From assembly GCA_041748555.1 (NCBI GenBank), contig JBGTDA010000136.1:1-64000 (forward strand): DNA of 64,000 nucleotides, read 5' to 3'. The notes under the pieces are model-generated. The model searched no databases and was not told the DNA's origin. It worked only from the letters and a program-made list of their open reading frames with translations. The position numbers were made by a program, and so were the translations under genes. Positions 17,404 to 26,180 of the stretch are shown here, piece after piece (position 1 is the first letter of the stretch; each line of letters opens with the position of its first letter). The DNA comes from Rhodonellum sp041748555. GTDB lineage: Bacteria; Bacteroidota; Bacteroidia; Cytophagales; Cyclobacteriaceae.

Positions 17404-17740
17404 TAAAAAGGTAGTTTGATAAGATAAGGTTAAATATAATTATGGATATACGCTATTCTGCCAGTGGCATTTGTTTTTCTTAGAAAATGGCTGGAAGATC
17501 GATAGCGATCGGGACGAAGTCTGAAGTAATCGGGTATTTGGCATCCGCCTGTATCAGGTTATAATTTAACCCAATCCGAATTTTATCTCATATTTTACAG
17601 ATCATCGGTATGTTATGAAATTCGTTAGGACAAGTCATGCCCTAACAAATTCACTATACTCTACTGAATCCTTTACAGATCCAGGCCTATAAACATAAAA
17701 AGATTAAACTTAACCTTATTAAACAACCTTAAATAATCTA
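17404..17740. other. Intergenic region upstream of the BCCT-egt operon
   Basis: 337 bases without a gene. It should hold the promoter of the BCCT-egtB-egtD operon at its left side; TATATTTA on the minus strand (17431-17438) is a weak match to the Bacteroidota -7 element, with no convincing -33 element. At 17619-17653 there is an imperfect inverted repeat whose core is GTTAGG and CCTAAC with flanking GAA-TT arms. It lacks a T-run and lies past the end of the DUF427 gene, so it may be a weak terminator or a mobile-repeat remnant. Confidence 0.4.
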
Positions 17741-18019
17741 CTATCCAACTTTCACCCCTTTCCAAAACGCGACATGATCCTTGATTTCTTTTGCGGCAGA
17801 TTTTGGTTCAGGATAATACCACGCCGCATCCTTATTCACCTCTCCATCCACCTCAATATGGTAATATGAGGCCTCACCTTTCCATGGGCAGGTAGTATGG
17901 GTGTCGGAAGGTTTGAAAAAGGATTTATTTATACTGTCTGCCGGAAAATATTGATTGTTTTCGATATTCACAGCAGCAGTACTTTCTGCTAGGATTTTAT
18001 TATTCCAGATAGCTTTCAT
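17741..18019 (-). CDS. DUF427 domain-containing protein
   Basis: A 92-residue protein of the DUF427 family. It shows the family pattern: MKAIWNNKILAES at the N-terminus, YFPADSINKSFF, the central CPWKGEASYYHI motif with the conserved Cys-Pro-Trp-Lys-Gly, and the C-terminal AAWYYPEPKSAAKEIKDHVAFW. The start at 18019 is chosen because it matches the usual family beginning; a longer in-frame reading adds 21 unrelated residues. Function is unknown, though the fold is small and compact and the protein is widespread in bacteria and fungi. It stands alone. Confidence 0.82.
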   Translation of the reverse strand: MKAIWNNKILAESTAAVNIENNQYFPADSINKSFFKPSDTHTTCPWKGEASYYHIEVDGEVNKDAAWYYPEPKSAAKEIKDHVAFWKGVKVG

Positions 18020-18268
18020 AATCGTGTCATTTGATTTTGATATTTTATTAAACATATGAAATGGTAAAAAGTTATTCCACATTCAATTCATATTCCGAAG
18101 CAATATTTTGCTATACCAAAGCTTTGAATTATCACCAAAAACCAATCATGAAAATTTAAACTCTTAAATTAACTACAATTAATTTGGCAAAGTTTAACAA
18201 TAGAAACCCATCACATGGGGTAAAAATAAGTCAAAAAGAAATTAATAGGAAGAAAATAAGAGCTAAAT

Positions 18269-19186
18269 TCAATCACCAACATCAATACATTTACAAACGG
18301 GGTTGTTGGACTTGGCATATTCGTATCCTTCTTTCCACCATTTTTTCATCAGGACAGGATCAAAAATCAGGGAATTTTCAGTAAGTATTCCCTGTGGCCG
18401 ATAGAAGTTAATTTTCACCTGTCTTCTTCGGCCTTCCAGTTTGCCAATGGTAATGTCATCATTGGAAATCTGTTCCAACATAAAATCAAAAGCTCGGGTA
18501 GTTACTTCAAGCGCATTTCTGGAAGGAATTTTTTGATGTTTTACCTGATCTGTTTTAAGCAAAATCACATCTATCTCTTCTGCCCCACGATAAATGGCTT
18601 CTGTCAAGGGAACCAAATCTGCAAAACCGCCATCTGCATATTCATAACCGTTTTTTTCCAACAAACTCATGAATGGAACCATATTGGCCGATGCCCAGAT
18701 CCATTCACAAAAATCTTCATAACTATAATCTTTCAGTCTTTTATACTCCACTTGATTTGTGCTGAAATTTGATACTGTCACCAAAACATCAGAAGGCGTT
18801 TTCCGCATTCTATCAAAATCCTCCTTCACCATTATCTCTTGAATTAATCTGAATAGTGGCAAGCTTTCCCCAAAAGTCTTTTTCCGCTTCAGAAACATCC
18901 AGATTATTCCCAAGTGGTTGATGCGTGTTTTGTATATACCGTCTTTTTTCGTGATAATAAACGGGCTGGTACTGAAAATCTGGTTCTGGGTGACGGAGGT
19001 GTAGATGGCTTTGATCTTGTCTATTTCTCCTATGGAAAGTAAGGGTACGATTAAGCTTCCGGTTGAAGTTCCCAAAAACAAGCCATATTCGTACTTACAT
19101 TCCCGCAAAAGATATTCGGCGATACCTCCGGCAAACGCACCTTTACTTCCACCTCCTGATATAACCAATGCCCGCGTATAACCCAT
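18269..19186 (-). CDS. Patatin-like phospholipase family protein
   Basis: A 305-residue serine acyl hydrolase of the patatin family. The oxyanion-hole motif ISGGGSKGAFAGG is at the extreme N-terminus, the nucleophile elbow is GTSTG (about residues 40-44), and the catalytic Asp is in YADGGFADLVPL (about residues 186-197), giving an intact Ser-Asp dyad. No signal peptide is present, so it acts in the cytoplasm or at the inner membrane. The start is two bases after the stop of the flavodoxin-fold gene, so the two are an operon. Substrate lipid unknown. Confidence 0.85.
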   Translation of the reverse strand: MGYTRALVISGGGSKGAFAGGIAEYLLRECKYEYGLFLGTSTGSLIVPLLSIGEIDKIKAIYTSVTQNQIFSTSPFIITKKDGIYKTRINHLGIIWMFLKRKKTFGESLPLFRLIQEIMVKEDFDRMRKTPSDVLVTVSNFSTNQVEYKRLKDYSYEDFCEWIWASANMVPFMSLLEKNGYEYADGGFADLVPLTEAIYRGAEEIDVILLKTDQVKHQKIPSRNALEVTTRAFDFMLEQISNDDITIGKLEGRRRQVKINFYRPQGILTENSLIFDPVLMKKWWKEGYEYAKSNNPVCKCIDVGD

Positions 19187-19188
19187 TA

Positions 19189-19944
19189 TTAGCGGTATTC
19201 CGGATTAGGATTGTTATGATCACTTTTACTCCATTCACTTTGGAGATTGCCATGGGCAGGAAATCCGTTTTTAAGTAAATACGCCATGTGCATCAGGTTC
19301 CAAGTCATAAAAGTAGTGTTTCTCGTCGTAAAATCGTTTTCCAATCCCCCACCTTCTTCATCCAGATAACTTGGTCCGGGCCCTGCGGGGCCTACCCATC
19401 CTGCATCAGCTTGGGGCGGAACAGAATAACCCAGATGCTGCAGACTGAAAAGGATATTCATGGAGCAATGCTTAATCCCATCTTCATTTCCCGTAATCAG
19501 ACAACCGCCTGCTTTTCCATAATAAATATATTGCCCTTTGTCATTCAACTTTCCGGATAAGGCATATAGTCTTTCTATTACTTTAGTGGCTATAGAAGAT
19601 TTATCACCTAACCAGATTGGGGTTCCGATCACCAAAATATTGGCATCCAGCACTTTTTCCTGAATGGCCGGCCACTCATCCTTATCCCATCCATGTTCAG
19701 TCATATCAGGGTAAACTCCGCTTGCCACCTCATGATCTACCACCCTTATCAATTTGGTTTTTACACCGTTTGCTTCCATGATGGTTTGGGACATCTTCAT
19801 CAATCCTTCGGTATGGGAAAGCTGGGGAGATTTTTTGAGTGTGCAATTCAAAAAAATGGCTTTTAGATCTGAATAATCCAGTTTGTTGGTTTCATTCCAC
19901 TTCTTCTGAATTTTATTTAATTGAAATCCTGTCAGTTTTTGCAT
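19189..19944 (-). CDS. Flavodoxin-fold NAD(P)H-dependent oxidoreductase
   Basis: The 251-residue protein has the flavodoxin/NADPH-dependent FMN reductase fold: first strand LKAIFLNCTLKKSPQLSHTE (with an FMN phosphate loop of the S/T-rich type), ANILVIGTPIWLGDKSS in the centre (the flavin-contact loop) and GGCLITGNEDGIKH later. The ATG at 19944 is preferred because further upstream residues are hydrophobic and unlike the family. The tail (about residues 185-251) is longer than in simple FMN reductases and contains WVGPAGPGPSYLDEE. It is followed after two bases by the patatin gene. Electron acceptor not known; a quinone or nitro-compound reductase activity is only a family-level guess. Confidence 0.78.
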   Translation of the reverse strand: MQKLTGFQLNKIQKKWNETNKLDYSDLKAIFLNCTLKKSPQLSHTEGLMKMSQTIMEANGVKTKLIRVVDHEVASGVYPDMTEHGWDKDEWPAIQEKVLDANILVIGTPIWLGDKSSIATKVIERLYALSGKLNDKGQYIYYGKAGGCLITGNEDGIKHCSMNILFSLQHLGYSVPPQADAGWVGPAGPGPSYLDEEGGGLENDFTTRNTTFMTWNLMHMAYLLKNGFPAHGNLQSEWSKSDHNNPNPEYR

Positions 19945-20057
19945 AAGAATAAAATTAAAAAACATTGCCCGAAAGTAAAAAGGCAAAAGTCCTTTACGAG
20001 TTTAAATTTAAAGCTGAGTTTTCTTGCTATTCCGACAAATTCAATACCAAGATTTAT

Positions 20058-21098
20058 TCATTTGTAATTGCTATAATAGGCTCTCATAACCTCCTGTGCT
20101 TTTTTGTTTTGCGGAGTGAAATCAGGATTTCGGTCTCTGGGGTTTGGATACCATTTCCAAAAATATGCTCCCGCAAACCAAGGTTTATCCCAAACTGTTT
20201 CGAAAAAGGCTTGGTAACAAAGGGCCTGAATCTCTTCCGACAATTCAACAGATTTGCGTTCATTGGGCCATATCCATGGTTCGGCAGCTGCATCTATAGT
20301 ATTGCAATAACCTATTTCCGTAAATAGAACAGGCTTCCTGAACCTTTTCTGCAATTTTTCGATTTCCGGTATCTTTTTATTCCAACCCTTTATCAGCATG
20401 TCCAAATCGGGGTTGACTTTTTCTGATAATGGAAAGTAAGCTTGGATTCCAATGTAGTCCAAAGCATCCCAGAATTTCACTTTTTCATATTCAGTGAAAT
20501 TGGCTGCATAGGTGAGTTCCCCATCATACACCTGCCTGATCTGATCGATCAGCTTCCTCCAATCGACTTCCCGGTGGGATGTTTTCTCCAGTTCAGTGCC
20601 AATACATAAAAAAGGCAATCGGTGGCTTTGGGCATATTCGGCATAATAAAGAATAAACTCTCCATAGATTTCAAACCACTGTTTCCAGTCGTCTCCATTC
20701 TGCATTTCTATTTCTCCCGGCCACTCACCTTTTACCCACAAATGTGGTTTCAGCATACTTTCTACTGACAATTCTCTTGCCCTATCCGTTGTGTGTCTGA
20801 CACCTTCGAGCGTCTCCCCCCACCACATCTTGTCCGAATGCTTTTCCCATTTTATAGCAGGTTTTTTGGGATCATTTTGCCACCCAAAAGGAGTCTGAGA
20901 AATGTGCGTCACCCCAAAAGCTGCCAAAGAATCCAATTCCCAACCTTCCAGTGGCTTGGAACTTCCCACCCAACAGACTCCTTTCTGTTTGGTTGTAATT
21001 ACCGTCTCCTCACCCAATATCTCAACATCCTGATTATTGTGGTTCCAAAAAGCCATCAAAATAAGTAATACAATAAAAACCGGAACAGCCTTTTTCAT
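20058..21098 (-). CDS. Exported glycoside hydrolase, GH113-like (beta-mannanase type)
   Basis: The 346-residue protein has an N-terminal membrane anchor or signal segment (about residues 4-20) and a TIM-barrel of the GH113 type. Recognisable elements: KPHLWVKGEWPG, FLCIGTELEKTS with the probable acid/base Glu, LDYIGIQAYFPL, and PVLFTEIGYCN with the probable nucleophile Glu near residue 265; YFWKWYPNP closes the barrel. Beta-1,4-mannanase activity is known for a few family members, but many Bacteroidota homologues are uncharacterised, so substrate is left open. Its start is 6 bases after the stop of the hydrolase-OsmC fusion gene, suggesting one transcript. Confidence 0.75.
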   Translation of the reverse strand: MKKAVPVFIVLLILMAFWNHNNQDVEILGEETVITTKQKGVCWVGSSKPLEGWELDSLAAFGVTHISQTPFGWQNDPKKPAIKWEKHSDKMWWGETLEGVRHTTDRARELSVESMLKPHLWVKGEWPGEIEMQNGDDWKQWFEIYGEFILYYAEYAQSHRLPFLCIGTELEKTSHREVDWRKLIDQIRQVYDGELTYAANFTEYEKVKFWDALDYIGIQAYFPLSEKVNPDLDMLIKGWNKKIPEIEKLQKRFRKPVLFTEIGYCNTIDAAAEPWIWPNERKSVELSEEIQALCYQAFFETVWDKPWFAGAYFWKWYPNPRDRNPDFTPQNKKAQEVMRAYYSNYK

Positions 21099-21104
21099 GA
21101 GAGT

Positions 21105-22319
21105 TTATTTAAAACGTGTTTCGATGATAATTTCCTCCTGCAATGTTCTGTGGACAGGACATTTGTTTGCTATTTCCAGCAGCTTTTCCCTCTGTTTGGA
21201 ATCCAGATTACCTTTCAGTTCCAACAAACGGGTAAATCTGCTGACCTCATTCTTGTTGTCGTCTTCAGAAAATAATTCAATGTCTTCTTTGTGTACTTTA
21301 TCATGATCCAGAAAAACAATCACTTCATCAAGATCCCATTTTTTCCTTTGGGAATACATCTTCAGGGTCATCACGGTACAGGAACCCAGAGAAGCCATCA
21401 AAAAATCATATGGAGTCGGTCCCAAATTATCCCCGCCCACATCATCGGGTTCATCGGCTATCAAGTGGTGAAATGGTGTTCTGATCTCAGAAGTATATTT
21501 ATCACCCGCAAGCCTTACACGCACCTGATGTCCATGTTTTTGGTCCGGCTCTTTGGTATCGGGTAGATACCTCTCCGACCAGCTGCTGATCATTTCTCCG
21601 ACGTACTTGCTATCAGCTTTATTGCTTAATAAATGGTCGGCACCATTGAGTGAAATAAAGCTTTTTGGATGATGTGCCGCTTTATAAAGCTCTTCTACAT
21701 TGAAAATGTCGACAATATTGTCCTGTGGTGAATGGAAAAACAAAAATGATTTTCTCATTTTCGAAAGCACTTTTTCAAGATTATGTCGTTCAAGATCTTC
21801 AATAAAATCTTTCTTGATCCTGAAACTCCTGCCACCAATATTCACTTCTGCACTTCCCTCTTTTCGGATAGTATCCATATCATCCCTGAAAAGACGTTTC
21901 ACATGATCCGGATCTGCAGGGGCAGCAATTGTGACCACTGCTTTCACAGAATCCAGTTCGTTGGCAGCAAAGATCACAGCGGCGCCTCCCAATGAATGAC
22001 CGATCAGAAGTTGCGGGGCCGAATAATTTTCTTCCAAAAATCCGGAGGCACTGATCAGATCCCCAACATTGGATGAGAAATCCGTGTCCTCAAAATCCCC
22101 TTCACTATTGCCCAATCCGGTAAAGTCAAAACTCAACACAGCAACTCCCAGGCTACAAAGGGTATTGTTGATATTGCTGACGGCCGAAAAATTTTGGGAG
22201 CAGGTAAAGCAATGGGCAAAAATCGCAAAATATCTTGGTGTTTCATCCAAAGGGTGGTACAGTCTGGCAGACAGCTCATGTCCCTCCTGATTTTTAAAGG
22301 TCAACCGTTCAATTTTCAT
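21105..22319 (-). CDS. Alpha/beta hydrolase-OsmC fusion protein
   Basis: A 404-residue protein with two domains. Residues 1-250 are an alpha/beta hydrolase with the nucleophile elbow GHSLGGAA, the early strand HCFTCSQNFSA and the C-terminal NGADHLLS supplying the His. Residues 265-404 are an OsmC/Ohr domain with both redox cysteines visible in LGSCTVMTLKMYS and ANKCPVHRTL. OsmC proteins reduce organic hydroperoxides through these cysteines; the hydrolase half may release acyl or ester substrates, but this is inference. Fusions of these two domains are known in Proteobacteria and Bacteroidota, so this is not an assembly artefact. It probably heads an operon with the GH113-like gene. Confidence 0.88.
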   Translation of the reverse strand: MKIERLTFKNQEGHELSARLYHPLDETPRYFAIFAHCFTCSQNFSAVSNINNTLCSLGVAVLSFDFTGLGNSEGDFEDTDFSSNVGDLISASGFLEENYSAPQLLIGHSLGGAAVIFAANELDSVKAVVTIAAPADPDHVKRLFRDDMDTIRKEGSAEVNIGGRSFRIKKDFIEDLERHNLEKVLSKMRKSFLFFHSPQDNIVDIFNVEELYKAAHHPKSFISLNGADHLLSNKADSKYVGEMISSWSERYLPDTKEPDQKHGHQVRVRLAGDKYTSEIRTPFHHLIADEPDDVGGDNLGPTPYDFLMASLGSCTVMTLKMYSQRKKWDLDEVIVFLDHDKVHKEDIELFSEDDNKNEVSRFTRLLELKGNLDSKQREKLLEIANKCPVHRTLQEEIIIETRFK

Positions 22320-22348
22320 TTGTTTTTTCTTACGAGATCAAAATTCGA

Positions 22349-23104
22349 TTACTCTACAATTGTTATCTGAACATTTTCCAATCTAATTTCGGACAACAAC
22401 TCTAAATCACCTTTTTCAAAAAGATTTTCCAATTCTTCCAATGGTGTGTTTTTATCTGAAGGTTTATAATTTTCATAATCCTGAATCAAAATCCCTTCTA
22501 TCATTCGAGGATTTATGGCTTTTCTGAATCTTACACCCCCACCGTCAGTAAGATAATTATAGGCCAAATAATCAATTCGGTTATTCTGCTTATTCAACCA
22601 ATATAAAAATTCATCTTCAAAATCTTTCCCTCCACCTCCCGGTGAAAAATTTATTTTTATCAAATGATAAGAGTTACCTGAAATCTCGCTTTCGCCCAAA
22701 TATTCTTTATAAACAGCCGGATCATTTAATCCATATGGCAAAAAAGCAAAATAAGCCACCGAATTCACTGAGTTTGAATACGCGGTTTTCCTTTCCGGAG
22801 ATAGTTCGACTTCCTTCCCATCAATGGTTCTGGTAAAGCCATTATTGTTTAATATATCTACAACCTGACCCGTAGAGTCGGTGAATTCCCTGCTATATTC
22901 AAATCCTGAGGCTCCCTTGAAAATTACATAATGCCTGTCTCTGAAATCAAAACTTATTTTAGCTTTTTCAAATTTTTCACCTCCATGGGCTTCAATGGCT
23001 TTATCTACGGTTTTCTGCGCTTCTGATGACGAGCAGGAAGTAATTCCGAATAATATTCCTAATAAATAAATAGTCAAACAGGTTCTGGAAGCTTTTACAA
23101 ACAT
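22349..23104 (-). CDS. DUF6503-type lipoprotein
   Basis: A 251-residue lipoprotein: hydrophobic signal followed by a lipobox ending at GITSC near residue 24. The mature start VDKAIEAHGGEKFEKAKISFDFRD carries the AHGG motif typical of a Bacteroidota family that I take to be DUF6503. The rest is beta-rich, suggesting a LolA/LppX-like half-barrel fold that could hold a lipid, but this is inference. A paralogue with the same architecture lies at 38406-39143. It is divergent from the molybdenum hydroxylase genes. Confidence 0.65.
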   Translation of the reverse strand: MFVKASRTCLTIYLLGILFGITSCSSSEAQKTVDKAIEAHGGEKFEKAKISFDFRDRHYVIFKGASGFEYSREFTDSTGQVVDILNNNGFTRTIDGKEVELSPERKTAYSNSVNSVAYFAFLPYGLNDPAVYKEYLGESEISGNSYHLIKINFSPGGGGKDFEDEFLYWLNKQNNRIDYLAYNYLTDGGGVRFRKAINPRMIEGILIQDYENYKPSDKNTPLEELENLFEKGDLELLSEIRLENVQITIVE

Positions 23105-23403
23105 GACCGATTAAAATTTAAAGTTAAGTGGAAAGAAATTGAGGGATACTGAACGGTTAAATTTAACCTAATAATCAGGAATTACTTTACTTGTTTCCAT
23201 AACCGGAAAAAAGAAATTTGGATTTCAACATCATTACCTTTTTACTTTTCTTCAGGTTATGCAAGAGATTTTTTTTAAATTAACCTTTCATATTCAGCAA
23301 ATTAATTAAACAAATCACAATTTAAGATGTAATCATTATAGCAGTAGAACTCTTATACAGTGTGAATTGACAGTCCAAATAAATAATTTTAACCTAACCT
23401 CCC
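23105..23403. other. Divergent intergenic region, lipoprotein / iorA-like
   Basis: 299 bases between divergent genes. It must carry promoters for both sides. A TTG at 23367-23369 and TAATTTTA at 23384-23391 resemble -33 and -7 elements for the plus-strand gene, but the spacing is shorter than the usual 19-21 bases, so no promoter is called. No hairpin or reading frame of note. Confidence 0.35.
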
Positions 23404-23859
23404 ATGAAAACTTCATTTACGCTAAACGGGAAAAAAACTGAAGTCACCACTGAAGATAATGCAAATCTTCTTTGGACCATCCGCGAAAGATTAAAGCTTA
23501 CAGGGACAAAGTTTGGCTGCGGTGCTGCCCATTGTGGGGCATGTACAGTTCATCTTGATGGCGAACCCGTCAAGGCCTGCGTTTTACCGCTTTCGGTGGT
23601 GGAAGGAAAAGAAGTTGTTACCATTGAAGGTCTGTCCAAAGACCGCTCCCATCCTTTACAGAAATCCTGGATTGAAAAACAGGTTCCTCAGTGCGGTTAC
23701 TGCCAATCAGGGCAGATCATGCAGGCAGCAGCCTTATTGAATAAAAATCCGAATCCAAACAGAGAACAGATTATCAGTCACATGAACACTGTTCTATGCA
23801 GATGCGGCACGTACACGCGTATCTTGAAAGCCATTGAAAACACCATCCAAAAAAGCTAA
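23404..23859 (+). CDS. (2Fe-2S)-binding subunit of a molybdenum hydroxylase (IorA-like)
   Basis: Small electron-transfer subunit, 151 residues, of an isoquinoline-1-oxidoreductase-like enzyme. Two [2Fe-2S] sites are complete: the plant-ferredoxin type at about residues 38-60 (FGCGAAHCGACTVHLDG plus the next Cys in VKAC) and the second in CGYCQSGQ and LCRCGTY (about residues 98-140). The large molybdopterin subunit starts two bases after its stop, so the pair is an operon. There is no FAD subunit, as is normal for the IorAB group, which passes electrons to an external acceptor such as cytochrome. Confidence 0.9.
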   Translation: MKTSFTLNGKKTEVTTEDNANLLWTIRERLKLTGTKFGCGAAHCGACTVHLDGEPVKACVLPLSVVEGKEVVTIEGLSKDRSHPLQKSWIEKQVPQCGYCQSGQIMQAAALLNKNPNPNREQIISHMNTVLCRCGTYTRILKAIENTIQKS

Positions 23860-23861
23860 TC

Positions 23862-26030
23862 ATGGAAAATCCGATAGAAGGAAATAAGATTTCAAGAAGA
23901 AAATTTTTGAAAAGAGGTGGTGGAATATCCTTTTTAATTGCAGGAGTAGGTTTCCCTGCATTTGTGTGGAAAGGAAAAGAGGATGATGTAAAAAGCAGTC
24001 AGATCAACGCTTGGGTTCATCTTGCTACCGATGGCAAAGTGACCATTTACAATCCTGCTGCTGAAATGGGGCAAGGCTCCATGACAGCACTGCCCGCAAT
24101 AATAGCAGAAGAAATGGATGCCGACTGGTCCAAAGTGATAATAGAAAATTCTCCTGTAGAACCTGAAATCTATGGCATTTCTTGGGGAGGTGGAGGAAGA
24201 GGCGGCAGCATGATGACGGTTGGAAGCCGTTCGGTGAGCGGCCATTTTGAAAATCTCAGACAGGCAGGTGCCCAGGTGAGACACGTTTTGATGCAAAATG
24301 CTGCCAATAAATGGAATGTCGATATTTCAGAACTGAAGACCGAACCCGGAGTTGTACACCACCCAAAAAGTGGCAAAAAGATGAGCTATGGAGAAATTGC
24401 CACTTTTGCCGAAATCCCAAATGAAATACCTCAAATACCGCAGGATCAACAAAAAAAACCAGAGGAATTTAGGTTAATCGGAAAAGATTTCCAACGTTTT
24501 GACATCCCTGTCAAGGTTGATGGAAGCGCTATTTATGGGATGGATGTAATGCTACCCGATATGGTATATGCAGTTGTGTGCAGGTCTCCTGTTAATGGTA
24601 CAAAGCCACAATTAATAAATGAGATTTTAATCAAAGGAATGGCGGGAATATCAGATTTAGTTCCCTTGAGCCATGGCATAGGTATAGTTGCTGACAGTAT
24701 TGAAAACGCATTGAAGGCAAAAGAAGCCGCCGAAATCGAATGGATAGGCAAAGTTACCGCTGTTGATCATAACAGCGACACTGCTTATATGGATTATGAA
24801 AAAATAGCAACCTCCAGTGATGCGGGGAATATGCTGGTGAGTTCAGGCAATTTCAATCAGGAGATACCCAATGTGAGCAAGGTGATTCGGGCAGATTATA
24901 AAAATGATTATGTCTATCATGCTCAGATGGAACCTCTGAATGCAGTAGCGTGGGTTAATGAGGACTCGGCTGAAGTCTGGGCAGGAACACAGGCAGCTGA
25001 CGGAGCCAGATCTTCGGTGGCAAAACATTTAGGTATTCCCTTCTCGAAGGTCAATCTGCATACCTTATATCTTGGTGGAGGATTTGGTCGCAGGTCCATG
25101 GATGACTACATCATTGAAGCGGTGGATGTTTCGAAAGCCGTAAAGAAACCGGTAAAATTGATTTGGACCCGAACAGATGACATTCAATATGGTGCATTCA
25201 GACCTATTTCATTGCAGCGGCTCGAAGCGGGAATTGATGCTACCGGAAAAATAAAAGCCTGGAAACATGTAGTAATCGGTACAGGAGGAGGATTATTGGG
25301 ATCCGGAGCTGACATACCATTTTATGATATCCCCAATAAGCATGTGGAGGTAAGAAACATTGATCATGGTGTACGCACCAAACATTGGCGGGCTGTGGGA
25401 CATGGACCCAACAAATTCGCAATCGAAACATTTTTGGATGAAATCGCCATAGATCAAAAAATAGATCCTCTCCTTTTAAGACGGAAACTGATGCAAAATC
25501 ATCCCCGGGAACTGAAGGTAGTGGAAACCGTTGCGAGAATGGCAGATTGGGGTGGAAAAGTACCTGAAGGAAGAGCTAGAGGAATCGGCTTTGCCGAGCG
25601 GAGTGGTTCTTTGGCTGCAGGTGTTTGTGAAATTTCACTGGATAGAAAATCGGGCAAAATCAAAGTTCATAGAATCTGGACTGCCCTAGATGCCGGCATT
25701 GTAGTACATCCCGATAACGCAAAAGCTCAAGTTGAAGGATCATTGGTCATGGGTTTGAGTTCTGTACTGATGGAAAGCATTACTTTTAAAAACGGTCAGG
25801 TTCAACAGACCAACTTCAATGATTACCCGATTCTGCGGATGGAAGATGCCCCCGATCAGATTGATATTGAAATTATTCCTTCCGATGTGGCCCCTTCCGG
25901 AATTGGAGAGGCGGGGTTACCCTTTATGGGAGCTGTGGTTTCGAATGCTTTTGCGGCATTGACAGGCAAGCGGCTAAGACACATGCCATTTACTCCCGAA
26001 AAGGTTTTGGCGGCATTTGAGGGAGTTTGA
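23862..26030 (+). CDS. Xanthine dehydrogenase-family molybdopterin-binding subunit (IorB-like)
   Basis: Large catalytic subunit, 722 residues, of a two-subunit molybdenum hydroxylase. Residues 10-30 form a Tat signal (SRRKFLKRGGG plus a hydrophobic stretch), so the complex is probably periplasmic and the small subunit rides along. Molybdopterin-binding elements include AEMGQGSMTALPAI, WGGGGRGGS, the LYLGGGFGRRSMDDY glycine-rich loop and the C-terminal GIGEAGLPFMGA, which holds the catalytic Glu. Substrates of this group are N-heteroaromatic compounds or aldehydes; the actual one cannot be read from sequence. No XdhC/maturation or MoCo synthesis genes are in the window. It is followed by a convergent PPTase gene after about 150 bases. 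Confidence 0.9.
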   Translation: MENPIEGNKISRRKFLKRGGGISFLIAGVGFPAFVWKGKEDDVKSSQINAWVHLATDGKVTIYNPAAEMGQGSMTALPAIIAEEMDADWSKVIIENSPVEPEIYGISWGGGGRGGSMMTVGSRSVSGHFENLRQAGAQVRHVLMQNAANKWNVDISELKTEPGVVHHPKSGKKMSYGEIATFAEIPNEIPQIPQDQQKKPEEFRLIGKDFQRFDIPVKVDGSAIYGMDVMLPDMVYAVVCRSPVNGTKPQLINEILIKGMAGISDLVPLSHGIGIVADSIENALKAKEAAEIEWIGKVTAVDHNSDTAYMDYEKIATSSDAGNMLVSSGNFNQEIPNVSKVIRADYKNDYVYHAQMEPLNAVAWVNEDSAEVWAGTQAADGARSSVAKHLGIPFSKVNLHTLYLGGGFGRRSMDDYIIEAVDVSKAVKKPVKLIWTRTDDIQYGAFRPISLQRLEAGIDATGKIKAWKHVVIGTGGGLLGSGADIPFYDIPNKHVEVRNIDHGVRTKHWRAVGHGPNKFAIETFLDEIAIDQKIDPLLLRRKLMQNHPRELKVVETVARMADWGGKVPEGRARGIGFAERSGSLAAGVCEISLDRKSGKIKVHRIWTALDAGIVVHPDNAKAQVEGSLVMGLSSVLMESITFKNGQVQQTNFNDYPILRMEDAPDQIDIEIIPSDVAPSGIGEAGLPFMGAVVSNAFAALTGKRLRHMPFTPEKVLAAFEGV

Positions 26031-26180
26031 ATTCCTATAAGGGATGAAAATATTTCGATCAGAAATAGTTGGTGATAATTCATAGGAAATTGTTGATCAG
26101 AGACTTGGACTTATTCAAATTCAAAAAGGGCTATGATAAAATTCAATCCAAATGTTCGATAGATAAAAAAACCGATATCG

